NCBI GenBank assembly: GCA_036502005.1
Contig: DASXZH010000032.1
Coordinates: 1 to 50,744, forward strand
Reading direction: 5' to 3'
DNA length: 50,744 nt
Source: DASXZH01 sp036502005
GTDB taxonomy: Bacteria > Armatimonadota > Fimbriimonadia > Fimbriimonadales > Fimbriimonadaceae
In this document: piece after piece, positions 40,713 to 48,812 of the stretch
Layout of the letters: each line of letters opens with the position of its first letter
Numbering within the stretch: position 1 is the first letter of the stretch
The notes under the pieces: generated by a model
Databases searched by the model: none
Told to the model about the DNA's origin: nothing
What the model saw: only the letters and a program-made list of their open reading frames with translations
Program-made: the position numbers and the translations under genes

Positions 40713-41351
40713 CTATGCTTTCCAGGCCATGATGGTCCACGTCAAAACCGCGTAAGGGAACAGCTTTCCGCTTCCATTGGAAACATAGAGCGCGGGGTTA
40801 ATCGTTAGATTCTTGGTGATCGCATAAGTAAAGCCGTAAGTCGAAAAATTTGACCGTCCGCTTAGGTAGTCAACCATTAATTGTAAACGCGGGTTAAGTT
40901 GGTATGCCCCACCCAAAATCAGTTCATATTCAAATCCGTTGAACTGAACCCCCGCCATTGTCTCTACATTGCCCTTGTAATAACCCGCCTCAAGGAACGG
41001 CTGTGGAACATCGTGACGCGTCGAGTAGGTGAGAAACCCGGTCGAAAGTAGCCAGTTTTTCTGTTGAATGAGGCCGATTTCCGTCGACAAATACTGCGTG
41101 CCCGGCTTGTAGCCGTTGAAAACGGCGATTTCGAACTGCTTGGTGATTCCGAGCTCAAGCTGATCCTGAAAACTGTTTCCCACCGCAGGGTTTACATATT
41201 GAAAACTAATTGAAAACTGCCCAGCTTGCTGAATATCCGGGGTCACTATTTGATTAAGCCCCTTGGTGGTTTTAGCTACAGATGCGGTAGCTAAAGCAAG
41301 GACAAAGCAGGCGACGAGGTCGGAGCGTTTTAGGTTATGTATTGGCGGCAT
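40713..41351 (-). CDS. Predicted outer-membrane beta-barrel protein
   Basis: A 212-residue protein with an N-terminal signal peptide (LVACFVLALATASVAK) and a series of alternating amphipathic strands (QFSISFQYVNPAVG, LELGITKQFEIAVFNGY, YELILGGAYQLNPRLQLMVDY, NLTINPALYVSN). This composition fits a small outer-membrane barrel. AAGAGGTG lies seven bases before the ATG. No specific family is recognised. Its upstream region is occupied by a heptamer array. Confidence 0.65.
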   Translation of the reverse strand: MPPIHNLKRSDLVACFVLALATASVAKTTKGLNQIVTPDIQQAGQFSISFQYVNPAVGNSFQDQLELGITKQFEIAVFNGYKPGTQYLSTEIGLIQQKNWLLSTGFLTYSTRHDVPQPFLEAGYYKGNVETMAGVQFNGFEYELILGGAYQLNPRLQLMVDYLSGRSNFSTYGFTYAITKNLTINPALYVSNGSGKLFPYAVLTWTIMAWKA

Positions 41352-41376
41352 AATTCACCTCTTGGGGGAGTGATAA

Positions 41377-41562
41377 AGTGATAGGTGATAGGTGATAGGT
41401 GATAGGTGATAGGTGATAGGTGATAACGGATGGGAAAAACTCCCATCCCAACCCTTCCCCCTCCGCTCCGATGAATCCTGGGTCACGCTATCCGGGTAAC
41501 TTTGCGCAAGGGGAAGGGCTCTTCCGAACCTATCACTTATCACTTATCTCCTATCACTAATC
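41377..41562. repeat. Heptamer hairpin enclosing a second dispersed palindromic repeat
   Basis: The left arm 41377-41425 is seven GGTGATA units (first AGTGATA). The right arm 41528-41562 is ACCTATC, ACTTATC twice, TCCTATC, ACTAATC, the reverse complement. The loop (41441-41520) is itself an inverted repeat, ACCCTTCCCCCTCCGCTCCG to GCGCAAGGGGAAGGGCT, whose shortened relative is at 50409-50455. A fragment AAGGGGAAGGGCT is also seen at 16960-16972. Confidence 0.85.
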
Positions 41563-41563
41563 C

Positions 41564-44500
41564 CTATTTACTTCCCGTCGGTGAAACTACCTTAAAGGGC
41601 GGATGACTAGGTATTGAAATCGGGTCTTTTGCCAGTTCCGCCTTTAATATCTCGATCGCCTTATCCAGTTGCGGGTCTTTGCCGGCTAACTGCTCGTTGG
41701 GATCTTGGTCGATCTCAACGGTTGGTGTGGCACCATGCCCCTCGACCAGCCATTCGCCGTCCATGTAGGCGCCGTAGTTGGGAACGTAGATTGCGCCGCC
41801 GTCAACGAGCCGGTAGCCGCCACCGCTCCCTACTTCGCCGCCTCCCGTTCGCATTCCAATTACCGGGCCAAGTTTAAGGCGTTTCCAGCCTTCAACAAAG
41901 AGTTCGCCATCGGAGAAGTTTCCTTCATTACAAAGCATGGCTTTGTGACCGATATTTGCCCAGCCTTCCCTGGTCCAAGGGAAGCCCACGCGGGGCTTGA
42001 ACCAAGCCAGGGGCTTGGATGCGATGTCTTGAAGAATCAATGAAGAGGTGTAGCCTCCGCCGTTGTACCGTTCGTCGTAGATCATCGCCGTTTTGTAAAC
42101 GTCAGGAATTTGGCCCTTCACAAAGTCTGCGAGTCCGCCATTCCCCATATCCGGAATATGGGCGTATCCAAAATTCGGGCCGCCATGTTCTTGCACATAA
42201 CGGACTCGACTCTCGACCCAATCCTGATACCGCAAAGCAGATTCGGAAAGAAGTGGCCGAATGCGGATTACCCGTGCGCCATCCTTTGTGGGCTTGTCGT
42301 TAACCATAATGGCGACGGTCTCGCCCCTGGTTCCAAGAAGTAGAGCCTGGATATCCTGGTTTGGCATCACTTGCTCGCCAGCGATTTCCAGAATGTAATC
42401 GCCCTCTTTAACATCCAGGCCGGGTTCGGCGAGCGGGGAACTGAGGTCGGGGCTCCATGCATCCCCATGGTAGATCTTGGTGATCTTAACCGCGCCCATT
42501 CCGGGAACCGGCTGCACGTCGATGCCAAGGAAGCCCATATTCTGAGCGTGGGCAACGGGCGTGGGAGGGCTAGCGATGTAAGCGTGGCCTGTGTTTAGCT
42601 CCGAGACCATGTCTGCCATCAATCGGGAAAGGTCCGTTCGGTCACCCACAAGAGCGAGCCTAGCTTCGTATTTCGTGCGAATGGCAGGCCAATCTAGGCC
42701 GTGCATATTGGGGTCGTAGTAGAAGTCACGGGCGATTCGCCATCCTTCCTCGAACACCTCGTGCCATTCCTTCACAGGCGAATAAGTAAGAGAATATGGC
42801 GATAGATCAACCGCGCCTGCTGCCATCGTGGTTGGCCCAGTTTCGGCATCGTGGACACTGAAGTTAGGCCCCTGGTTAAGGATCAGCTTCTTTCCATCGT
42901 AAGATACATCGAAACCTGAAAGGCCGGAGGCGATATCGGTCAACTTCTTGGTGGCCAAGTCGAATTCAACGAGTGTTCCGCTTTGAAAAGCGAGGATCTT
43001 TCCCGGAAGAGCAACAATCTTGTCGTAAGTGCCAGCGGGTAAGGGGACGTTGATGACACGACTAGTGAGGTGATCCCAATCTACGGTAGTAGCGGTAGGG
43101 GTTTGCTGTTTCTTTGTGTCAGCCTTGGCCTTTTGGTCCGCCGCAACCCCTTCCTCGTCGTCTTTTGGCAGGAATGGCGACTTGGCATCGGCCGTAAGGG
43201 CGATCATATGGATCCGCGTCGTGTTTTGGAAGAAGTATTTTCCGGTAATGGCGCTGTTCTGGGCGTTGAACGAATCATCTGCCGTGTATAGCAAGAACTT
43301 GCCGGTTGAATCGAATGCCGCGACGCTCGTGTTGACCCGAGGATCTGTTACGCGGGCTTTCTTGCCGGTAGCGATCTCGTAAAGGTAGGTCGAAGAGCTC
43401 CAATTTTCTTCATCTTTCGTGTAGGCGAAAAACTTGCTATCGGGGCTAAAGGCCACCGTTCCCGGGAACTGGTCATAAGAGCCGAGGTTCTCGGTTTTGT
43501 CGATCACGTTGATCGCACCGGAGGATGCATCAACAAGGATCACGCGGCCATTGCGATCCTGTAGTGCAATGTACTTCGCATCCTGCGACCAGACAGGTTT
43601 AAAGGCGTTCGCTTTTAAGCCGTTTGTGAGTTGCTTTGGCTCGCCGCCACCGGTTGCATCGCCGATCCAGATCTCATTCTCACCGGATCGGTCGGAAATG
43701 AAGGCAAATCGTTTGCCATCAGGAGACCAGATTGGAAATCGGGCTCGAGTGCCGTCCTTTTTCTCTAGGATGCGCATATCGCCTGCTTCAGAGGCAAGAC
43801 TCAATATCTGTCCCCTAGCTTCAACCAGGATTCTTTTTCCCGTTGGGCCTAAAGAGGCGCTATCCATTCCAGGCACGATTTGGGAAGCTAGCGAGACCCG
43901 TTGCGGTCGGGCGTGGATACGGTCGGTATCCATCGTGAAAGAGAGTTCTTCCGCCTTCCCGTTCGATGGGTTATAGGTGGCGAGATGGGCGCCATGCTGA
44001 AAGATAATTCGCTTGCCATCGGAGGACGGGTAGCGTATCGGCGCATCTGTATAGAATGTGCATTGCTTAACGGATTTTGTGTTAGGGTCGACTTCCCAGA
44101 TGTTGGACCATCCGCTCCTTTCCGAAACGAAATAAATCCTCCCATTGCACCAAACTGGGGTGGTGTCAACGCCCTTATATTGGGTCAGTCTCTTAAAAGA
44201 TTTGTGGTGGGTATTGGCGAGCCAAATCTGGTCCGCGCCGCCTCCTTGGTAGTGAAACCAGTTCGCCCATTCGAAGCTGGTGGGAACATAGGCGACTAGA
44301 CCGTCGGGACCGATTGAGCCAAATTCAGCTCTAGGTATGGCCAGTTCTTGAGCCTGGCCGCCTTGAGGAGAGACGAGGAAAAGATGCCGAACGCCACCTA
44401 CCGGGCTGTAGCGCCTGGATCGAAACAAGATTCCCGAACCATCCGGAGACCACCCCATCACTTCGGCCACTGTAGGATCGTAAGTTAGCCGCTTTGGCGC

Positions 44501-44788
44501 GCCGCCGACCGTGGGCATGATGTATACGTCCGTGCCGCCCTCGTATTGTGCGCTGAAGGCTATGGATTGGCCGTCCGGCGAAAACCTTCCGTAATATTCG
44601 GTGCCGGGATCTGAGGTGATACGTTTGGCAGAATGATCCTGAATTGAACCCAGCCAGAGGTCCCCTTCGGCTGTGAACACCACGCTGTCCCCGTGGATGT
44701 CAGGCCTTGTTTCAAAGGATCCCTGGGCGGAAGCAAAGCAGGCAATCAGCAACAACGATGTTGTGGGATAAATCTTCGATAAATGCAT
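41564..44788 (-). CDS. Tricorn-type S41 peptidase
   Basis: A 1074-residue secreted relative of tricorn protease. A signal peptide (1-21) is followed by two beta-propeller regions with TolB/WD40-like repeats (SPDGQSIAFSAQYEGGTDVY, SPDGKRFAFISDRSGENEIW, about 25-560). A core domain, a PDZ domain near 765-850 and the S41 catalytic domain close the chain. The tricorn His motif appears as NTGHAYIASP, where the usual Ser before His is Gly, and the nucleophile Ser as NFSDGE near residue 975. NGGGYTSSLI precedes it. A linker of charged residues sits near 555. It acts in the periplasm or outside the cell as a peptidase. It is monocistronic. Confidence 0.9.
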   Translation of the reverse strand: MHLSKIYPTTSLLLIACFASAQGSFETRPDIHGDSVVFTAEGDLWLGSIQDHSAKRITSDPGTEYYGRFSPDGQSIAFSAQYEGGTDVYIMPTVGGAPKRLTYDPTVAEVMGWSPDGSGILFRSRRYSPVGGVRHLFLVSPQGGQAQELAIPRAEFGSIGPDGLVAYVPTSFEWANWFHYQGGGADQIWLANTHHKSFKRLTQYKGVDTTPVWCNGRIYFVSERSGWSNIWEVDPNTKSVKQCTFYTDAPIRYPSSDGKRIIFQHGAHLATYNPSNGKAEELSFTMDTDRIHARPQRVSLASQIVPGMDSASLGPTGKRILVEARGQILSLASEAGDMRILEKKDGTRARFPIWSPDGKRFAFISDRSGENEIWIGDATGGGEPKQLTNGLKANAFKPVWSQDAKYIALQDRNGRVILVDASSGAINVIDKTENLGSYDQFPGTVAFSPDSKFFAYTKDEENWSSSTYLYEIATGKKARVTDPRVNTSVAAFDSTGKFLLYTADDSFNAQNSAITGKYFFQNTTRIHMIALTADAKSPFLPKDDEEGVAADQKAKADTKKQQTPTATTVDWDHLTSRVINVPLPAGTYDKIVALPGKILAFQSGTLVEFDLATKKLTDIASGLSGFDVSYDGKKLILNQGPNFSVHDAETGPTTMAAGAVDLSPYSLTYSPVKEWHEVFEEGWRIARDFYYDPNMHGLDWPAIRTKYEARLALVGDRTDLSRLMADMVSELNTGHAYIASPPTPVAHAQNMGFLGIDVQPVPGMGAVKITKIYHGDAWSPDLSSPLAEPGLDVKEGDYILEIAGEQVMPNQDIQALLLGTRGETVAIMVNDKPTKDGARVIRIRPLLSESALRYQDWVESRVRYVQEHGGPNFGYAHIPDMGNGGLADFVKGQIPDVYKTAMIYDERYNGGGYTSSLILQDIASKPLAWFKPRVGFPWTREGWANIGHKAMLCNEGNFSDGELFVEGWKRLKLGPVIGMRTGGGEVGSGGGYRLVDGGAIYVPNYGAYMDGEWLVEGHGATPTVEIDQDPNEQLAGKDPQLDKAIEILKAELAKDPISIPSHPPFKVVSPTGSK

Positions 44789-44861
44789 GGGTCTAAGTAG
44801 GAGACTAGCATATTCGAATCTTGATTTTGCACAGGGCGCTGTTGGTGGGCGGGGTGGGAAT

Positions 44862-45146
44862 GTCTTATGTGTTGTGTCTTATGGCTTGTGTCTTATAAGG
44901 CAGTCTCAAAACTCTGGGGCTCAATTTACGTTTGGAATTGTGCGGTATTTTGCGGCGCATAATAGGTTCAAAAACAATTGAAAATTAAAAAAACGGGCCC
45001 GATTCGTGGGATTATTTTGACGCGAATCCATTATTCGGTTGGCTTCTCAGATGCAGACGGAAGAGCAGCCTCTATTGTAAAAATCATTTAAGGTTTTGCG
45101 ATTACCTCTTATGTCTTGTGTTGTTGGTCAAGCCCAACACACAACA
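44862..45146. repeat. Two heptamer arrays, GTCTTAT/GTGTTGT units
   Basis: 44862-44896 is GTCTTAT, GTGTTGT, GTCTTAT, GGCTTGT, GTCTTAT. 45105-45146 continues the theme (ATGTCTT, GTGTTGT) and then folds on itself through GTGTTGTTGG and CCCAACACAC, ending five bases from the stop of the pilus gene. These occupy the gap 44789-45151; an AT-rich segment between them holds no gene. Confidence 0.75.
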
Positions 45147-45151
45147 GATGA

Positions 45152-46993
45152 TCATTCTCCCATCGAGAAGCCCTGGTCCTGCCAGGTGTTTGTGGTCAAC
45201 GTGGGGCTGCGGGGAAGCTGGAGATCGATCAGGGGAGCTTGACTTAAGCTCGTCTCTTTGATTCGGTTGTCGTAGTTCTCAAGCATCGGCAAACTCCAGA
45301 TAACCATCGCTTCGTCTCGGCTGATAATGGTGCCGTTGATTGTTAGGCCCGCGCCGCCGGTTCCAATGTTTCCCCCGCCCACGAAGTTCGTGTACATAAC
45401 CGCGTCAATCTGGTTAACAGGCTGGGCGATGCTGTGAATGAACGCATCACCGAGAACGCTTTGATAGCACATGTTCCCGGTGGAATCAACAGCCGTAGCG
45501 TCGTAGGCCGGAATTAGGTTGCCGTTGGAATCGTAGCGCGGATTTGTAAACGGAGGCATCATGTAGGAGAGCGGATAAGGGTTAGAGAACCCGGACGTGT
45601 CTCCCATGATGATGGAGGCTCTGGCAGCAAGACCTAGGCAATCGCACTTTTCGTTCGAGTTTTGAGTCGCTGTTAAGTTTGCGCCGCGGAAGTCTGGCGG
45701 GTTCGCATAAATAATCGATCCGTCGATGTGGACGTTTCGTCCCGCGTATACCGTGCCCTGCCCGGAAACGTAACCTTCGATAACGGCATCCTGTGTGAAA
45801 GTGACGGGACCATGGATGACGATGGGGTGCTGCTGCGTCCCAATCATGGCTGCCGACCCAGTTAAGATTCCGTTCGTTGTTATGGTTTGATAACTATTCG
45901 TAGACGAATTCCACGTTTGAACATAAGAGGGCTGGCCGTAGAACGGATTCGGAGTGCCATCGCCATAGTTTTGCTTCGGGTCAGTATAGGAGGAGCTTAA
46001 GTTTTCGTAAAGACTAAGGTCGCTCAGATCCGGCATGATCACCTGTTGAGTGGGCGTGCTATCGAGCATGTTAAAAGACGCATTCCCGTTTACTTCATAT
46101 TGCCAAGACTTCGCGCCGCTCACGTCGTTCAGGGACGCGCCATCAAGCGTGTTGTTGAAAATGCCTGCATTGGAATCAAAGATAAAAGGAGCCCAGGTGT
46201 TATATGTTGACGAGCCTTGCGACCCTTCTTGGGCGCTGCTGTAACCCTGCCGCCATCGTGGTTGACTCGTTTCGTTGGAGTCGTAAGTGTTGTTGTCCCA
46301 CTTGTAGGGCGTCCCGGATACATTCCCTTGAGCAGCAGGAATCAGAAGGTTGTTGTAAGAAGCGTAGACAGAACCGTTTACGGTTGGGGAGCCATCTGTA
46401 AAGCTGAAGTTTCCGTTCGCTCGCATGTCTCCGTTTACGATCAGGTCGTTCGGTCCAAACCCATCCATCCAACCGTAGTTGTTTACAAAATAGGTGTAGT
46501 CAAAGACTTTACTGCGACTTAGCTGGAATGTGACGTTCAAATCGAGCGTTCTTCGAGGGTCTCCTGCCTGGAGCTTGCCGGTGCCTGCTTCATCGATCCA
46601 GCCGACCGATCGTATCGTCATTGTTCGGGTGTATGAATCTACGATTTGATAGCTAATAACTCCGGTTGAAAAGTTGCCAACGCCTGGAATGGAATCGTTT
46701 ACGGATGCCAGCGGAGCGTTTACCGAAGCGCCAGTTAGGGCCGGATCCATGGTCGTATAGTTTTGGTTGTTCTGAAATGGATTCCAGAAGCTGAGAAGTT
46801 CTTCTTGCGACCCGGCTTCGCATAGTTGGTAGGTTTGGATATCAAACGTGTAGTGCAGGGCTACCCGAGCCTGCTGGGTTGCGCTACCAATAAACGAAAC
46901 TGAGGCAAGACAAAGAAGGAAAAGCGTGCCCAGAACGGCCACCAGCGCCGTTCCGGACTTCTTGCTCTTGATCTTTCTGTTCCCCTTGTTCAT
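45152..46993 (-). CDS. PilX-like pilus-associated protein
   Basis: A 613-residue protein with a basic start (KGNRKIKSKKSG) and one hydrophobic helix TALVAVLGTLFLLCLASVSF, which resembles the N-terminus of PilX/type IV minor pilins but lacks the canonical FTLIE glutamate. The remaining 570 residues are Asn/Ser/Gly-rich and beta-structured (VNGDMRANGNFSFTDGSPTV, DAVIEGYVSGQGTVYAGRNV), with some repeat-like strands. It is two bases downstream of the PilW/GspJ-like gene and clearly forms an operon with it. Probable role: surface or pilus-tip protein. Confidence 0.7.
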   Translation of the reverse strand: MNKGNRKIKSKKSGTALVAVLGTLFLLCLASVSFIGSATQQARVALHYTFDIQTYQLCEAGSQEELLSFWNPFQNNQNYTTMDPALTGASVNAPLASVNDSIPGVGNFSTGVISYQIVDSYTRTMTIRSVGWIDEAGTGKLQAGDPRRTLDLNVTFQLSRSKVFDYTYFVNNYGWMDGFGPNDLIVNGDMRANGNFSFTDGSPTVNGSVYASYNNLLIPAAQGNVSGTPYKWDNNTYDSNETSQPRWRQGYSSAQEGSQGSSTYNTWAPFIFDSNAGIFNNTLDGASLNDVSGAKSWQYEVNGNASFNMLDSTPTQQVIMPDLSDLSLYENLSSSYTDPKQNYGDGTPNPFYGQPSYVQTWNSSTNSYQTITTNGILTGSAAMIGTQQHPIVIHGPVTFTQDAVIEGYVSGQGTVYAGRNVHIDGSIIYANPPDFRGANLTATQNSNEKCDCLGLAARASIIMGDTSGFSNPYPLSYMMPPFTNPRYDSNGNLIPAYDATAVDSTGNMCYQSVLGDAFIHSIAQPVNQIDAVMYTNFVGGGNIGTGGAGLTINGTIISRDEAMVIWSLPMLENYDNRIKETSLSQAPLIDLQLPRSPTLTTNTWQDQGFSMGE

Positions 46994-46995
46994 TT

Positions 46996-47619
46996 CTACC
47001 TGCTTATCTGAGGCACATTTCGAAGGTAAATGGTCTCTCTATTTCGGGCGTTGGTCTTGGCGTTGTAGGCAGTGGAAGTTACGCCGTCGCGAACTGTAAC
47101 CAGTTCCACCGTGATTTGGCGCGTAATGGCGCCCGCGTTGGGCGTGAATATCTGATAGGTTCCTGTGCCGCTTGGTGAAAGAGGGTCCGTTAACGTGACT
47201 CCGGTGACGACCCCGAACGAAGAGCCTCCATATGATTTGTATAGCGTAGAGTTAGCTAGGGCAAATCTCCTCGAAACTCCATCCCAAACGAGCGGGCTAA
47301 CGTAGTTGCCACTAGAGTCCTTTGCTGGGAGTTCGTAGGTGAGACCGAGTCCATTTGAATCGACAGTGACTAACATGGCGCTTCTTAGCTCGTTCGTAAC
47401 TGTTCTGATTCCGAGTTCGGCGGTGCTTTCCGCGTCAACCTTTGCTTCGCCCATGATCCAAGTCGACATCCCACCAACTAGGAGCACTCCAATGCCTGCA
47501 AAGACTAGCGCGCTGAGGCCGGCGGCGATGACCATTTCCAAAAGCGTGTGCCCTCCTTTGCGCCTGTTCTTGCTCAGACAGGTTCGCGGGAGACGATGGA
47601 AACAACGATTGGAAGGCAT
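46996..47619 (-). CDS. Prepilin-like protein, PilW/GspJ type
   Basis: A 207-residue prepilin. The leader MPSNRCFHRLPRTCLSKNRRKGG is long and basic. The processing motif GHTLLEMVIAAGLSALVFAG carries the Glu at +5, and the mature part is a beta-rich minor-pilin domain. The order PilW-like then PilX-like matches minor pilin operons of type IV pili. The promoter region is divergent with the response regulator. Confidence 0.78.
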   Translation of the reverse strand: MPSNRCFHRLPRTCLSKNRRKGGHTLLEMVIAAGLSALVFAGIGVLLVGGMSTWIMGEAKVDAESTAELGIRTVTNELRSAMLVTVDSNGLGLTYELPAKDSSGNYVSPLVWDGVSRRFALANSTLYKSYGGSSFGVVTGVTLTDPLSPSGTGTYQIFTPNAGAITRQITVELVTVRDGVTSTAYNAKTNARNRETIYLRNVPQISR

Positions 47620-47746
47620 GACCGGGAAATTTATTCCCCTGTCAGGTTCAACCGGACCCGTTACTTGTACGGGAATTGATGAGAAGGGGATGGGAAGAAA
47701 GTCTCTTGCTTTCTAGGTTTCTGCCCCCATGAACCCTACTTGCCGT

Positions 47747-47833
47747 TATAATCCGGACCTATCGCGCCTTCACGCAGCCAACACTTTCACAGAGGCGTTA
47801 TCATCAGGTACGATAACGCAACCTAGCTAGGAG
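47747..47833 (+). promoter_or_regulatory. Leader of the response regulator gene: -10 box, hairpin, RBS
   Basis: TATAAT at 47747-47752 has no convincing -35 box. A perfect 8-bp hairpin GCGTTATC / GATAACGC (47795-47802, 47812-47819, 9-nt loop) lies in the leader, and AGGAG (47829-47833) is six bases before the ATG. The hairpin ends nine bases before the Shine-Dalgarno, so it could affect translation or act as an operator. Confidence 0.5.
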
Positions 47834-47839
47834 ATTTTG

Positions 47840-48247
47840 ATGCCAACTAAGATTCTGGTATGCGACGATGAACGGCATATTGTGAGGCTCATCCAAGTGA
47901 ACTTGGAGAGACAAGGTTATACGGTAACCACTGCCTTCGACGGTAAAGAAGGATTGGAAAAAATCCGTGCCGAAAAGCCCGATTTGGTCGTGTTAGACGT
48001 GATGATGCCCTATATGGACGGATTTGAGGTCTTAAAGACCATCCGTCGCGAACCTGAAACGGAAAACCTGCCCGTTATCATGTTGACTGCCAAAGCGCAG
48101 GACAAAGATGTTTTTGAGGGTTACCACTACGGCGCGGACATGTATCTAACGAAGCCGTTTAACCCCATGGAACTGGTAACGTTCGTAAAACGAATAACCC
48201 AAGGCGGCGATAACGGCGACGGGGGCAGTAAGCGCTACGAACTTTAA
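47840..48247 (+). CDS. Single-domain response regulator (CheY-like)
   Basis: A 135-residue receiver domain without output domain. The acidic pocket is Asp9-Asp10, the phosphoacceptor is Asp53 in LVVLDVMMPYMDGFEV, the switch Thr is in LTAKAQ (83), and Lys105 is in TKPF. The short Gly-rich tail (GGDNGDGGSK) is not a DNA-binding domain. The ATG at 47840 has AGGAG at good spacing; the TTG three bases before it is not needed. It is divergent from the pilin operon, so a role in pilus or motility control is possible but not shown. No histidine kinase is adjacent. Confidence 0.9.
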   Translation: MPTKILVCDDERHIVRLIQVNLERQGYTVTTAFDGKEGLEKIRAEKPDLVVLDVMMPYMDGFEVLKTIRREPETENLPVIMLTAKAQDKDVFEGYHYGADMYLTKPFNPMELVTFVKRITQGGDNGDGGSKRYEL

Positions 48248-48276
48248 ATCTTCCTGGATTTAGACAAGTCTTTTGG

Positions 48277-48309
48277 AGCCTTGAGTCCTTTTTGACTCAA
48301 GGCTTTCTT
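48277..48309 (+). terminator. Rho-independent terminator of the response regulator
   Basis: Perfect 11-bp stem AGCCTTGAGTC / GACTCAAGGCT, 6-nt loop, followed by TTCTT. Confidence 0.88.
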
Positions 48310-48366
48310 GTTGTACGAGCCTTTTGCCCTAATGCAAAGCAGCGTAGAACTCGATAATGAATTGTG

Positions 48367-48720
48367 ATGCTCACTTTCGCCGTCGGTGAACTTCCCAGTT
48401 CTTGGGTGTCCGTAGCGGGCTTGCCAATCTTTCTCACGCTTGTTGCTGTAGCTATCTGGATCGCGGGAAGAACGGCTGAACTGAAGCATGGCGCTGGGCC
48501 TTATAAATGGGCAGCGGCTCTTCCTTTATTTATAGCCCTAGTGCTTGGATGGTCGCCTTTTATGCGTATGCGTGACTTCATCTATCGGCTTGCTATCCAG
48601 CCGTTCGGCACGAAAATGAGCGTCGCGCACTACGCGGCCTTTATGCTTCCCATTCTATGTATAGCCGCTCTTGTTGGCTTCGAGTACTGGGATCGCAAGC
48701 GCCATCTCCCGCAAGACTAG
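48367..48720 (+). CDS. Small integral membrane protein
   Basis: A 117-residue protein with three predicted transmembrane helices (about 17-34, 48-63 and 88-105) and basic ends. No known family is recognised. An in-frame GTG lies one codon upstream of the chosen ATG. It sits alone between the response-regulator terminator and the Nramp promoter. Confidence 0.65.
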   Translation: MLTFAVGELPSSWVSVAGLPIFLTLVAVAIWIAGRTAELKHGAGPYKWAAALPLFIALVLGWSPFMRMRDFIYRLAIQPFGTKMSVAHYAAFMLPILCIAALVGFEYWDRKRHLPQD

Positions 48721-48757
48721 AAACTTTTTGCGCTTTACTGATGCCACCCAAGATATG

Positions 48758-48782
48758 CCGATGCTATAATGTTTAGCATTGG
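48758..48782 (+). promoter_or_regulatory. Palindromic promoter/operator of the Nramp gene
   Basis: CC-G-ATGCTA, 7 nt, TAGCAT-T-GG is a 25-bp interrupted palindrome with one mismatched pair. The sequence TATAAT (48765-48770) sits at its centre and would be the -10 box, so a bound protein would block transcription. The position directly before a metal transporter suggests a metal-sensing repressor of the DtxR/MntR or Fur type, but it is not a clear match to a known consensus. Confidence 0.55.
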
Positions 48783-48812
48783 CTACACTTATTAGATGTG
48801 GCTAGAGTAGCT

